Assembly: GCF_900104355.1 (NCBI RefSeq)
Contig: NZ_FNIY01000007.1
Location: 62,001-126,000 of the forward strand
Length of the DNA stretch: 64,000 bases
Source: Phyllobacterium sp. OV277
Lineage (GTDB): Bacteria; Pseudomonadota; Alphaproteobacteria; Rhizobiales; Rhizobiaceae
Direction: 5' to 3'
Positions 54,535-63,663 of this stretch are shown piece by piece (within the stretch, counting starts at the first letter, position 1; each line of letters begins with the position of its first letter). A model generated the notes under the pieces. It ran no database searches and had not been told where the DNA came from. It saw nothing but the letters and a program-made list of their open reading frames with translations. Position numbers and translations under genes: made by a program.

Positions 54535-55845
54535 TTACTGGCCGAGATAGGGATAAAGCGGGAAGCGGTCGGTCAGTTCGACAACCTTGTTCTGGACGGC
54601 CTTTTCAACCGCAGCATTGCCCTCGTCGGAATTGGCAACTTTCAGGCCATCAAGAACTTCCGAAATCAGATTGCCGATCTCGATGAATTCCGCAGCGCCA
54701 AAACCGCGTGTTGTTCCAGCCGGTGTGCCAAGGCGCACGCCTGAGGTTACAAACGGCTTTTCCGGGTCGAAAGGAATGCCGTTCTTGTTGCAGGTGATGT
54801 TGGCGCGGCCAAGAGCGGCTTCGGCGCGCTTGCCGGTGGCGTTCTTGGGACGCAGGTCAACCAGCATCAGATGGTTATCAGTGCCACCCGATACGATGTT
54901 GAGACCGTTCTTCTTCAGCGATTCCGCCAGAGTGCGGGCATTGTTGACCACATTCTGACCGTAAGTCTTGAACTCAGGCTTCAATGCCTCGCCGAAAGCC
55001 ACTGCCTTGGCCGCGATGACGTGCATCAAAGGGCCACCCTGCAGGCCGGGGAACACAGCCGAGTTGATCTTCTTGGCGATATCGGCATCGTTGGTCAGGA
55101 TCATGCCACCGCGCGGGCCGCGCAGCGACTTATGCGTCGTGGTGGTGGTGACATGCGCATGCGGCAGCGGCGACGGATGCACACCGGCAGCCACGAGCCC
55201 AGCGATATGGGCCATATCAACCATGAGATAGGCGCCAACCGCATCGGCGATCTGGCGGAAACGTTCGAAATCCCAAACGCGCGAGTAAGCTGTACCGCCA
55301 GCGATGATCAGCTTTGGCTTGTGCTGATGTGCCAGACGTTCGATTTCTGCCATATCAAGCAAATTGTCGTCCTGACGCACGCCATAGGACACAACATTGA
55401 ACCACTTGCCGGACATATTAACAGGCGAACCGTGGGTCAGGTGACCGCCGGAATTAAGGTCGAGACCCATGAACGTATCGCCGGGCTGCAGCAGCGCGAG
55501 GAATACGGCCTGGTTCATCTGGCTGCCGGAATTCGGCTGCACATTGGCATATTCGCAATTGAACAGTTTTTTGGCACGTTCGATTGCCAATTCTTCAGCA
55601 ATATCAACGAACTGGCAGCCGCCATAATAGCGCTTGCCCGGATAGCCCTCGGCATATTTGTTGGTCATGATCGAGCCCTGTGCTTCGAGCACGGCACGCG
55701 ATACGATGTTTTCCGAAGCGATCAGTTCGATCTCATGACGCTGGCGACCTAGCTCCTTGCGGATGGAGCCAAAAATTTCCGGATCGATGTCTTCGAGTGA
55801 TGCGTTGAAAAATGTATCTGCAACGGAAGCGCTTGCATTCGACAT
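54535..55845 (-). CDS. glyA: Serine hydroxymethyltransferase
   Basis: Interconverts serine and glycine with tetrahydrofolate. 436 residues; the PLP lysine is Lys239 in [14 protein letters not shown]. The start is ATG 55845 ([15 protein letters not shown]), the normal alphaproteobacterial length; the frame runs another 162 codons upstream through the neighbouring gene but that part has no relation to the family. It is upstream of the nrdR-rib operon with repeats in between, so not cotranscribed. Confidence 0.98.
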   Translation of the reverse strand: MSNASASVADTFFNASLEDIDPEIFGSIRKELGRQRHEIELIASENIVSRAVLEAQGSIMTNKYAEGYPGKRYYGGCQFVDIAEELAIERAKKLFNCEYANVQPNSGSQMNQAVFLALLQPGDTFMGLDLNSGGHLTHGSPVNMSGKWFNVVSYGVRQDDNLLDMAEIERLAHQHKPKLIIAGGTAYSRVWDFERFRQIADAVGAYLMVDMAHIAGLVAAGVHPSPLPHAHVTTTTTHKSLRGPRGGMILTNDADIAKKINSAVFPGLQGGPLMHVIAAKAVAFGEALKPEFKTYGQNVVNNARTLAESLKKNGLNIVSGGTDNHLMLVDLRPKNATGKRAEAALGRANITCNKNGIPFDPEKPFVTSGVRLGTPAGTTRGFGAAEFIEIGNLISEVLDGLKVANSDEGNAAVEKAVQNKVVELTDRFPLYPYLGQ

Positions 55846-56026
55846 GGTGCCTGGACCCTCATTTGTCTTAAGTGAGTAGGTATTCCGGCGCATTATCATA
55901 CTTAAACGGTCAAGGCCAATGGCCGGTGGGCGAAAAGCATTAGCCCGAAACCGCCATCCACCATTCAAATGCAAAAAGACCGCCCGAAGGCAGCCTTTTC
56001 GAAATCTTGCGTTCTGAAGTGAACGA

Positions 56027-57304
56027 TCAGGTATTCGTGCCAATCGACAATGCCTGCTGGCCATCGCGCTCGTAAATATCGTCGCGCAACTGAACAACAC
56101 CATCGCCGGTTGACCAGGCGCTGACATAAACGAAATGCAGCGGAACCGGATCAGCAACGGCAATCGGCGTGTTGACGCCTGACTTGATTGTCGCATCCAT
56201 GGTCTGGCGATCCCAGCCCGGCGTGCTGCGCAACAGCCAGACATTAAGGTCACGCACGTTCTGCACGCGCACGCAGCCCGACGAATCGAAGCGCATGAGC
56301 TTGTTGAAATTGCCCTGCTGCGGTGTGTCATGCATGTAAACAGCGTAAGGGTTGGCGAAGTTGATCTTTGTCGAGGACATGGCGTTGATCTTGCCCGGGT
56401 CCTGACGGAACATCAGCTTTACCGCATCATCCGTGTTCCAGTCGACGCTTTCCGGTGGCACTTCCTGACGCTGTTCATTGAACAGGCGGATCTTGTTGCG
56501 CGTCAGGTAAGTCGGGTCCTTGCGCATCAGCGGAATAATATCCTTCTGGATGATCGACTTTGGCGCCGTCCAATAAGGATTGAGAATGACTTCGGAAATT
56601 TTCGAGTCAAGAATCGGTGTCTGGCGGTCGATCTTGCCGACGATGGCCGTATGGCGCTGCACGACGCGGCCGCCTTCAACGGCTTCGATCTGCGCTGCCG
56701 GTATGTTGACCATGACATAACGGCTGCCCTGATTTGCAGCGGCCAAGGTGCGCACGCGCTCCAGATTGGTCTGCAACTGGCCAAGACGGATATTGGCCGG
56801 AATGTTCATGGCGGCAATGGTGAACTGGCCCATGACGCCATCAGCAGGCAGGCCGTGGCGAGCCTGAAAACGCTTCACAGCCGCATCGACATAGGTGTCG
56901 AACGATGTGGAAAGACCAGCGCTTTCGGAAAGATCGCCCGATACCATCAGGCGCTTGCGCAAGGCAGGAACGGATGGATCGACAACGCCAAGCTGCAACT
57001 TGGTGGTAACTGGCACGTTCGGCCACCCGCCATTGGCGACAATCTGGCTGTAGGTATTGATGGCAGCCTGAATGAAAGAAACCGTCTCGGGGCTGGCTAT
57101 CGGCTGGAAGCTTGCAACCTTGGCGTGGGCGCTAGAGCGCGCATCGAACTGATCATCCCAATTGCCACGGCGTGGAGAAGCCAGAATATCGTTGATTGCC
57201 GGATCATCCGCCCATGCAGATGATGAGATAGCAGCCAAACCAGCAGTTGCCACTCCGGTGAGGAATGTGCGGCGATCAAGCCCTGATGATCCTAGTTTCT
57301 TCAT
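56027..57304 (-). CDS. ldtP: L,D-transpeptidase, YcbB/LdtP type
   Basis: A 425-residue periplasmic cross-linking enzyme. The N-terminus [32 protein letters not shown] is a Tat-type signal. A peptidoglycan-binding segment ([32 protein letters not shown]) precedes the YkuD catalytic domain, with YMHDTPQ and the catalytic Cys in SSGCVRVQN. It makes 3-3 cross-links and shapes cell-wall stability. The neighbouring MarR gene matches LdtR of Liberibacter, which controls ldtP. Confidence 0.92.
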   Translation of the reverse strand: MKKLGSSGLDRRTFLTGVATAGLAAISSSAWADDPAINDILASPRRGNWDDQFDARSSAHAKVASFQPIASPETVSFIQAAINTYSQIVANGGWPNVPVTTKLQLGVVDPSVPALRKRLMVSGDLSESAGLSTSFDTYVDAAVKRFQARHGLPADGVMGQFTIAAMNIPANIRLGQLQTNLERVRTLAAANQGSRYVMVNIPAAQIEAVEGGRVVQRHTAIVGKIDRQTPILDSKISEVILNPYWTAPKSIIQKDIIPLMRKDPTYLTRNKIRLFNEQRQEVPPESVDWNTDDAVKLMFRQDPGKINAMSSTKINFANPYAVYMHDTPQQGNFNKLMRFDSSGCVRVQNVRDLNVWLLRSTPGWDRQTMDATIKSGVNTPIAVADPVPLHFVYVSAWSTGDGVVQLRDDIYERDGQQALSIGTNT

Positions 57305-57572
57305 AGTATTGCCCAACCCAATTGAAAACGTCGCAGCCAACCTGCCGCCCAATAACGCAGAACGCAGATTATGGTTTCCAAAATTATCAGGAACACCCTT
57401 AACAAACAGCAACTTTCGCACCGATAGCGTAATCGTGATGGTTCAAACGCTAATCAGCCCGTGCGGAGCCAATATTTAAGCTTCACTGAATTATGGAATA
57501 CTTCAAATGCCTTTCCATGGCATTATGGCGGATTGATGACTTTTGGCCCCACGCGGCGTGGGCCGGACAAGC

Positions 57573-57629
57573 AAAGCCCGCCTTCGCCAGAGCAGTTTCG
57601 AAACTGCTTAAAGAGCGAAGCCGGGCTTT
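57573..57629. terminator. Large hairpin between the MarR and ldtP genes
   Basis: AAAGCCCG and CGGGCTTT (57573-57580 and 57622-57629) enclose CTTCGC/GCGAAG and the palindrome AGCAGTTTCGAAACTGCT. It probably ends the MarR transcript on the minus strand. The rest of this 350-base gap (57305-57652) should hold the ldtP promoter and operator; I see no gene. Confidence 0.6.
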
Positions 57630-57652
57630 TGTCTTGCAGATTGCAGTCGATA

Positions 57653-58168
57653 TTACATGCGGTAGGCGATTGTATCGTTCCAGAAGCGGTCAAGACGCTG
57701 CAACGCCTTGTTCATCGACTGGAATTCTTCGGCCTTGATGCCACCGACGTGCTCGATAGAGGCCACATGACGCTCGTAAAGACCCGCGACGAGTTCCGCC
57801 ACTTCATTGCCCTTCTCCGTCAAGCTGACGCGGACCGACCGGCGGTCGGTGCGTGAACGCTCGTGGGAGATGAAGCCGAGTTCGACAAGTTTCTTCAGAT
57901 TGTAAGAGACGTTCGAACCCAGATAGTAGCCACGGCTGCGCAGTTCACCGGCAGTCAGTTCAGCATTGCCGATGTTGAAAAGCAGCAATGCCTGAATGGC
58001 GTTGATGTCGCTGCGGCCGTTACGGTCGAATTCATCTTTCACAACGTCAAGTAAACGACGATGCAAACGTTCGACCAACTGAAGTGCTTCAAGATAAAGA
58101 GTCCGCAATGCTGTGTCATTGACGGTGGCATGCGTGGTCGTGCCAGACTTTCTCTGTATGTTGTTCAT
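57653..58168 (-). CDS. ldtR: MarR-family regulator LdtR
   Basis: A 171-residue winged-helix regulator. The recognition region reads ELRSRGYYLGSNVSYNLKKLVELGFISHERSRTDRRSVRVSLTEKG. It lies next to the L,D-transpeptidase gene as in Candidatus Liberibacter and other Hyphomicrobiales, where LdtR activates ldtP and affects osmotic stress tolerance. ATG 58168 with GAGG eight bases upstream is used. No promoter box is defined here. Confidence 0.9.
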   Translation of the reverse strand: MNNIQRKSGTTTHATVNDTALRTLYLEALQLVERLHRRLLDVVKDEFDRNGRSDINAIQALLLFNIGNAELTAGELRSRGYYLGSNVSYNLKKLVELGFISHERSRTDRRSVRVSLTEKGNEVAELVAGLYERHVASIEHVGGIKAEEFQSMNKALQRLDRFWNDTIAYRM

Positions 58169-58317
58169 AATACGTGCCTCACTGTTGTTTCGGTGTATTT
58201 TTCTCACCGTTGAGGCAACACTATCGAATACGCATAAAATTCGAATTAAAACTCAGACTTAACAGTACCTTACCGCGACCAATGCAATTTCAGGCTTAAT
58301 GAAGACTTACCCGCGCC

Positions 58318-58746
58318 TCACCGCTGGGGTTTGGCCAGCTGGCGTTTCTGCAGGAAAAGCACGACGCGAAAGGCGATATAAAGCACGGCGACACTGCAAT
58401 GAATGACTGCAATCGCGGGCTTATAATAAAAATATTCCCAGAAGACGGTGAACATCAATGTTTCACCTGCGGCGGCCACAAACCAGATGACAGGGCCCCA
58501 TGAAACCATCATCCACAGACCTGTCGAGGCAACGGGGAAAAGCATGGCCAGCGACACAGATGCGACCTTCCACTGCCACGGCATCAGGTCGAAGCGCCAG
58601 AGCAGGCCCTCATAATAGCCCATGATCTGCACCCAGTAGCCAACCCCTGCCACGAGGCAATAGATCGAAACCAGTCGCAGCAGCCAGACAAAGCCTGTTT
58701 GCGCCAAGGTCGAATCGAATGGCAGATGCGTCGGCTTTTCGATCAT
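58318..58746 (-). CDS. Four-helix membrane protein, DUF6163-like
   Basis: A 142-residue inner-membrane protein with four hydrophobic helices (LLRLVSIYCLVAGVGYWVQIM; VASVSLAMLFPVASTGLWMMV; VIWFVAAAGETLMFTVFWEY; AVIHCSVAVLYIAFRVVLFLQ). The arrangement resembles the uncharacterised DUF6163 family. The start overlaps the HIBCH gene stop by 4 bases (ATGA), so the two are translationally coupled. Confidence 0.8.
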   Translation of the reverse strand: MIEKPTHLPFDSTLAQTGFVWLLRLVSIYCLVAGVGYWVQIMGYYEGLLWRFDLMPWQWKVASVSLAMLFPVASTGLWMMVSWGPVIWFVAAAGETLMFTVFWEYFYYKPAIAVIHCSVAVLYIAFRVVLFLQKRQLAKPQR

Positions 58747-59798
58747 GTAAGCTGCAATTCCCGCTCACCCAGCGGCGCAAAATAGGCGTCGATCATCTCA
58801 GGGGTGACATCTTCAAGCGTTGCAGGCTGCCAGACAGGCGCATTGTCCTTGTCTACAAGCAGGGCGCGGATGCCTTCATAAAAATCATTACTCTCAAGCA
58901 TTCGCGAAAGAATCCGGTATTCCATCTGCATACATTGATCCATATCGAGATCACGTCCTTCTTCGATCTGCCTGAAAGTCACATGCAGGCTGGTGGGAGA
59001 ACGTGCCTTGACGATATCCAGAACCCGTTGCGCATCCTCGTTTCCGTTCACCCCGGCAGCGGCAAGACGGATAAGACAGCCGCCAAGCGTTTGCGAATCG
59101 AACAGAACGCCGATCATATCGCGTATTTTCTCGCTGGTTTCATAGTCCGGATTGATAGTTTTATCGCGCAGAGCCTCTGCCGGGTCGCCGGTTTCGATCA
59201 AGGCATGGCGAACAGCCTCCTTGTCGGCGGCATGGATCGCGTGGGTAGCAATGCCGCTTTGCAGGCAATCTCCCTGGCGGATACGGTTGCCAGTCAGAGC
59301 AAGATAGGTGCCGAAATGTTCAGGCAGATGCGGAAGAAAGGCACTGCCGCCCACATCGGGAAAGAAACCGATTCCGACTTCCGGCATGGCAAACATGACA
59401 TTTTCAGTGACGATCCGGTGCGATCCATGCACGGAAATACCAACGCCGCCGCCCATGACAATGCCGTCTATCAGCGAAATATAGGGCTTTGGAAAGTGTC
59501 GGATAAAGGCGTTGAGCCGGTATTCATCATAAAAGAACTCATAGAGCGGCTTTCCGGCCTTGCCCGCGTGATAGACGGCGAGAATATCGCCGCCAGCGCA
59601 AAAGGCGCGGCCCTCGCCCTCGACGATGACACAGGCAATCTCAGGATCAACAGCCCAGGCATGCAAGGCGCGGGACAGCGCTCTGATCATTAAAGGTGTC
59701 AGCGCATTCAATGCCTTCGGGCGCGTCAGGCGCACCAATCCTGCCCTACCCTTGGTTTCGAACGCAATCTCGCCTTGGCCGCCAAAATCGATTTCCAT
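58743..59798 (-). CDS. 3-hydroxyisobutyryl-CoA hydrolase
   Basis: Valine-degradation enzyme, 351 residues, crotonase fold. The catalytic region is GIVMGGGVGISVHGSHRIVTENVMFAMPEVGIGFFPDVGGS, and the FCAGGDI oxyanion loop is present, as in HIBCH. The C-terminal half (SLHVTFRQIEEGRDLDMDQCMQMEYRI) is also typical. ATG 59798 has AGGAGG upstream; the six-codon longer start is less likely. First gene of a two-gene operon. Confidence 0.93.
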   Translation of the reverse strand: MEIDFGGQGEIAFETKGRAGLVRLTRPKALNALTPLMIRALSRALHAWAVDPEIACVIVEGEGRAFCAGGDILAVYHAGKAGKPLYEFFYDEYRLNAFIRHFPKPYISLIDGIVMGGGVGISVHGSHRIVTENVMFAMPEVGIGFFPDVGGSAFLPHLPEHFGTYLALTGNRIRQGDCLQSGIATHAIHAADKEAVRHALIETGDPAEALRDKTINPDYETSEKIRDMIGVLFDSQTLGGCLIRLAAAGVNGNEDAQRVLDIVKARSPTSLHVTFRQIEEGRDLDMDQCMQMEYRILSRMLESNDFYEGIRALLVDKDNAPVWQPATLEDVTPEMIDAYFAPLGERELQLT

Positions 59799-59957
59799 GC
59801 GCCCCTCCTTATTCATTGTCTAACGTTAGGAAACTCCTGCATACCGCGTCAATGGATCACATCTTGTGCCAAGCATCTTGGTCCACAGGGGGAAGCCTGT
59901 TAAAACTATTCCAAACAACAGAAGAAGTTCCGCACCCTTGCGGATAAGGCAGCCATC

Positions 59958-60995
59958 ATGAACAAAGCTTCCCCATTTCTTGCCAGTTCGGGCCGGACAG
60001 TTGATGAAATCACGCAAAGTCGGCGTTTGCGCCGTATGCGCAAGGCTGATTGGTCGCGCCGTCTGGTGCAGGAAAACCAGCTGACGGTGAATGACCTGAT
60101 CTGGCCGATCTTTCTGTGTGAGGGAACCAACCGCCGCGAAGACATTGCCGCCATGCCCGGCGTGCAGCGCTTTTCTGTGGATATGGCAGCGCGGGAAGCG
60201 GAGCGCGCGGCAAAACTTGGCATTCCCGCTATTGCGACCTTCGCAAATATTGACCCTGCCCTGCGCGATGAAACGGGTTCCGGCATTCTCGATGCCGATA
60301 ACCTGATCAACCGCGCCACCCGCGCCATCAAGGATGCGGTGCCTGAAATCGGCATGATCACCGATGTGGCGCTTGATCCATTCACCAGCCATGGCCATGA
60401 TGGCATTTTGCGCGACGGCATCATCGTCAATGACGAGACCGTGGCACAGATTACGCGCGGTGCAGTGTTGCAGGCAGCAGCGGGCGCCGACATTATTGCT
60501 CCATCCGACATGATGGATGGCCGTATCGGTGCGATCCGTGAAGCGCTTGACCAGAACGGTTTTCAGGATGTGGCAATCATGGCTTACGCCACAAAATTCG
60601 CTTCGGCCTTCTATGGTCCTTACCGTGAAGCCATCGGCACATCTGGGCGTCTGAAGGGCGACAAGAAGACCTATTATATTGATCCAGCCAACACGGACGA
60701 GGCAATCCGCGAGGCGGAACAGGATCTGGCTGAGGGCGCGGATTCTTTGATGGTCAAGCCGGGCCTGCCCTATCTCGATATCATCCATCGCCTGAAGGAA
60801 ACATTCTCCGTGCCGACATTCGCCTATCAGGTGTCGGGTGAGTATGCGATGATCAAGGCAGCCGGTGCCAATGGCTGGATTGATGAGGAACGGGTGATGA
60901 TGGAAACCCTGCTGGCGTTCAAACGCGCCGGTTGTGACGGCATCCTGACCTATTTCGCCCCTATCGTTGCGGAGCGTTTGAGAGCCGGACTTTAG
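59958..60995 (+). CDS. hemB: Delta-aminolevulinic acid dehydratase
   Basis: Makes porphobilinogen in haem synthesis. 345 residues with the Schiff-base lysines in YATKFASAFYGPYREA and LMVKPGLPYLD. The metal site reads DVALDPFTSHGHDG, with no cysteines, so this is the zinc-independent, magnesium-responsive form known from rhizobia. Start at ATG 59958. Single gene. Confidence 0.97.
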   Translation: MNKASPFLASSGRTVDEITQSRRLRRMRKADWSRRLVQENQLTVNDLIWPIFLCEGTNRREDIAAMPGVQRFSVDMAAREAERAAKLGIPAIATFANIDPALRDETGSGILDADNLINRATRAIKDAVPEIGMITDVALDPFTSHGHDGILRDGIIVNDETVAQITRGAVLQAAAGADIIAPSDMMDGRIGAIREALDQNGFQDVAIMAYATKFASAFYGPYREAIGTSGRLKGDKKTYYIDPANTDEAIREAEQDLAEGADSLMVKPGLPYLDIIHRLKETFSVPTFAYQVSGEYAMIKAAGANGWIDEERVMMETLLAFKRAGCDGILTYFAPIVAERLRAGL

Positions 60996-61024
60996 ATTGC
61001 ATCCTGTTATGGCTGATTCACTTG

Positions 61025-61195
61025 TGGTTCGTGGTTCGACAAGCTCACCATGAGGGAGAGTGTGGGTGCAACGATAATCACGGAGATTGCAAATCACAAA
61101 GATCGCAGAATGATGTGCAGATCACAAAAGTTGCAGAACGTAGCTCCCCTTCATCATCCCTCTCCCTCATGGTGAGCTTGTCGAACCACGAACCA
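61025..61195. repeat. Family A palindromic element, copy 4
   Basis: A 171-bp element with near-perfect 35-bp ends (TGGTTCGTGGTTCGACAAGC and reverse complement). The centre is longer than in copy 1, with repeats of the type ATCACAAAGATCGCAGA. The rest of the gap between hemB and the RDD gene shows nothing else. Confidence 0.92.
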
Positions 61196-61318
61196 TAAAT
61201 CACGAACAGCGGGTGGTTTCTGACCAAAAACACCAAAAATGTTCCTTGAATTTCTATTCTAGAGTTCCCACGTTGAGCAGCACGGCACTATGTCCGTGTG
61301 TTTGAAACAGGAAACAAA

Positions 61319-61789
61319 ATGAATACGAGCGCGCTTGACGGCGAAATAATCACCAACCGCCTGGATGATTGGCGGATGTATCAGGGCGTGCGGTCCAGCC
61401 GCGTTTTCGCGTTCCTGATGGATTATGTTATCGTGTTTTTCCTCTGCATCCCCGTGGCGATCGTCATCGCCATTCTCGGTGTTGCAACGCTTGGCCTTGG
61501 ATGGATGCTCTACGGCATCATGTTCCCCGCCGTGGCGCTTGCCTATGTGGCGACGACGCTTGGCGGACCACGTCAGGCAACCAAGGGCATGCAGATGATG
61601 GGCCTGAAACTGGAGCGCCTCGACGGCCAGAAGGTCGACGGCCTGCTTGCCATTGTCCATACGGTTCTGTTCTGGGGTCTGAATGTGGTGCTGACACCGC
61701 TCATTCTGCTTGCAACATTCGTTCTGGATCGTAAACGTACGGTCCACGATCTTCTTCTCGGTACGGTTGTCGTACGCGCATATAATTGA
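61319..61789 (+). CDS. RDD-family membrane protein
   Basis: A 156-residue inner-membrane protein. The RDD pattern is seen as RVFAFLMDYVIVFFLCIP (Arg and Asp in helix 1), with ATKGMQMMGLKLER and the C-terminal DRKRTVHDLLLGTVVV. Three to four helices. Some family members are sodium/proton antiporters; the role here is unknown. ATG 61319 with AGGAA six bases upstream. Confidence 0.88.
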   Translation: MNTSALDGEIITNRLDDWRMYQGVRSSRVFAFLMDYVIVFFLCIPVAIVIAILGVATLGLGWMLYGIMFPAVALAYVATTLGGPRQATKGMQMMGLKLERLDGQKVDGLLAIVHTVLFWGLNVVLTPLILLATFVLDRKRTVHDLLLGTVVVRAYN

Positions 61790-61796
61790 TCCCGAG

Positions 61797-61815
61797 GGCT
61801 CCTGAACAGGGAGCC
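61797..61815 (+). terminator. Terminator of the RDD gene
   Basis: GGCTCC pairs with GGAGCC around a seven-base loop, followed by TTCTTC. A weak to moderate terminator. Confidence 0.55.
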
Positions 61816-61838
61816 TTCTTCATTTACCGGCCATATCA

Positions 61839-62267
61839 ATGACACATCTCAGGCTCACCGCCTTCGCCGCAATGGCGTTTCTATTCTATGGTTCTGGTAT
61901 CGCCACCAGCCTGGCCGCGTCACCCGCTGGACGGTTTTGCGGCGAGGTCATTTCCAATGGCGACTATCGGGACGTTATCACCGTTCTGAATGTTGATCGT
62001 GAGGGCCGTGTTTCCGGAACATATCAGATCGAAGCGCCCGACGGCCTATTCATCGGAACGCTCACCGAGAAGATTGTCACGCCCGGAACCGTCCATAATC
62101 TTATCTGGACCGATAAATATGGCTCCGGTCTGCTGGCCGTTCATTTTTCCAATGATTACCGTTCTTTCAAGGCACGCTGGGGCAATCAGGTCGACGGCAA
62201 GGACGATGCTCCAAGCCATTCATGGAATGGCGAGCCATGCTATCATGCCGAAGATGAACGCGATTGA
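61839..62267 (+). CDS. Exported protein of unknown function
   Basis: A 142-residue protein with a signal peptide (MTHLRLTAFAAMAFLFYGSGIATSLA, cleavage near Ala-Ala-Ser). The mature part is beta-rich (ITVLNVDREGRVSGTYQIEAPDGLFIGTL) with two cysteines (GRFCGEV and GEPCYHA) that could form a disulfide. No family recognised. Probably periplasmic. Confidence 0.65.
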   Translation: MTHLRLTAFAAMAFLFYGSGIATSLAASPAGRFCGEVISNGDYRDVITVLNVDREGRVSGTYQIEAPDGLFIGTLTEKIVTPGTVHNLIWTDKYGSGLLAVHFSNDYRSFKARWGNQVDGKDDAPSHSWNGEPCYHAEDERD

Positions 62268-62325
62268 TAACAGTGGATGTGTTGCGGGAAGCTAAATTTT
62301 TGCATCTGCGATGCTCACCCCCCAC

Positions 62326-62462
62326 TTCGTGGTTCGACAAGCTCACCATGAGGGAGATTGATGATGCAGCGATAATCACAGAGATCGCAGATCACAAAGG
62401 TTACAGAGTTTAGCTCCCTTTCATCACCCCTCTCCCTCATGGTGAGCTTGTCGAACCACGAA
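62326..62462. repeat. Family A palindromic element, copy 5
   Basis: A 137-bp element with ends TTCGTGGTTCGACAAGCTCA and its reverse complement, near-perfect over about 30 bp. It lies between the exported-protein gene and bpt; the other 190 bases of that gap show a few AT-rich promoter-like bases upstream of bpt and nothing else. Confidence 0.92.
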
Positions 62463-62592
62463 CCATCAACGACCAACCAGTGAGCTTTGTACCGAAACCC
62501 GCGACATTCACACTTGAATACAATATAATTGAATTGACGTTTTTGGTGGTCTTACGATTCTATAGGAGTTGCAGACTGGTCCAGGATAACGA

Positions 62593-63339
62593 ATGACGCA
62601 TCAACCGCAGCAATCACCGCAGTTTTTCCTGACAGCACCCTCGCCCTGTCCGTATCTGGAAGGGCAACTGGAGCGCAAGGTTTTTACGCATCTGGTGGGC
62701 GGACGCGCGAGTGAGCTGAATGATCTGTTGACGCAAGGCGGTTTTCGTCGCTCGCAGAACATTGCCTATCGTCCGGCATGCGAAAATTGCCGGGCCTGCG
62801 TTTCGGTGCGAATCCTTGCTGGAGAGTTCAAGCAGGAAAAGTCGATGCGCCGGGTCTGGAATCGTAACCGGGACCTGATCGGCAATATTCATCAGGCAGA
62901 ACCTTCCACCGAGCAATATACGTTGTTCCGCCGTTATCTTGACGCACGCCACAACAAGGGCGGCATGTCGGAGATGACCGTGCTCGATTATGCGATGATG
63001 GTCGAGGATACGCATGTTCCGACCCAGATCATCGAATATCGCCGCCGCGGACCGGATTCCTTCATCACCAAGAAGGGCGAAGGCGAACTGATAGCCGTGG
63101 CGCTGACCGACATCATGGGCGATGGATTGTCCATGGTTTATTCGTTCTTTAATCCTGACTACGCCGACCGCTCTCTCGGTACATTCATGATTCTCGATCA
63201 CATCCAGCGCGCCGCCGCCGCCGGCCTGCCGCATGTCTATCTCGGTTACTGGGTCGAGGGCTCGCGCAAGATGCAATACAAGATCCGCTATAAGCCGCAG
63301 GAACATCTCGGGCCAAAAGGCTGGGAACGCCGGGAATAA
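62593..63339 (+). CDS. bpt: Aspartate/glutamate leucyltransferase (Bpt)
   Basis: A 248-residue enzyme of the N-end rule that adds leucine from leucyl-tRNA to proteins with N-terminal Asp or Glu, marking them for ClpAP. The conserved N-terminal cysteines are in [13 protein letters not shown], with NIAYRPAC before them, and the C-terminus has [25 protein letters not shown]. Start at ATG 62593. Confidence 0.95.
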   Translation: MTHQPQQSPQFFLTAPSPCPYLEGQLERKVFTHLVGGRASELNDLLTQGGFRRSQNIAYRPACENCRACVSVRILAGEFKQEKSMRRVWNRNRDLIGNIHQAEPSTEQYTLFRRYLDARHNKGGMSEMTVLDYAMMVEDTHVPTQIIEYRRRGPDSFITKKGEGELIAVALTDIMGDGLSMVYSFFNPDYADRSLGTFMILDHIQRAAAAGLPHVYLGYWVEGSRKMQYKIRYKPQEHLGPKGWERRE

Positions 63340-63386
63340 TCAGGGTTTCCGATTGCGTATTGCTCCACGCGTTAAGCTTGCAACTT

Positions 63387-63543
63387 CGTGGTTGGCGGTC
63401 GTGGTTCGTGGTTCGACAAGCTCACCATGAGGGAGAGTGTGGATGCAACGATAATCTCCAAAGTTGCAGAACTAGACTCCCTGCACGCACCACTCTCCCT
63501 CATGGTGAGCTTGTCGAACCACGAACCACGACCGCCAACCACG
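63387..63543. repeat. Family A palindromic element, copy 6
   Basis: A 157-bp element with perfect 53-bp inverted repeats (63387-63439 and 63491-63543), the longest arms of this family in the window. The ends add GGTTGGCGGTC outside the shared core. It lies between bpt and the transporter gene. Confidence 0.94.
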
Positions 63544-63663
63544 GAAATGCACGCATCCCTCAACACGCAATCAGATTTATAAACGCGCGCGCTGGAATAA
63601 GATTGTTCTTCCAGTTACACCCTGCGGCTTAGAACAATAAAAAGACTTGGAAAGCCCTAAGGA

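Noticed and set aside
55846-56331. Extension of glyA by 162 codons
   Set aside because: It reads into the ldtP coding region and adds non-family sequence; ATG 55845 gives normal enzyme length.
59826-61097. Minus-strand open frame of 423 codons opposite hemB
   Set aside because: hemB has every catalytic motif on the plus strand; the antisense frame begins within a repeat element and resembles nothing.
42051-63543. CRISPR array
   Set aside because: The repeats are long palindromes kilobases apart, not short direct repeats with regular spacers, and no cas genes are present.
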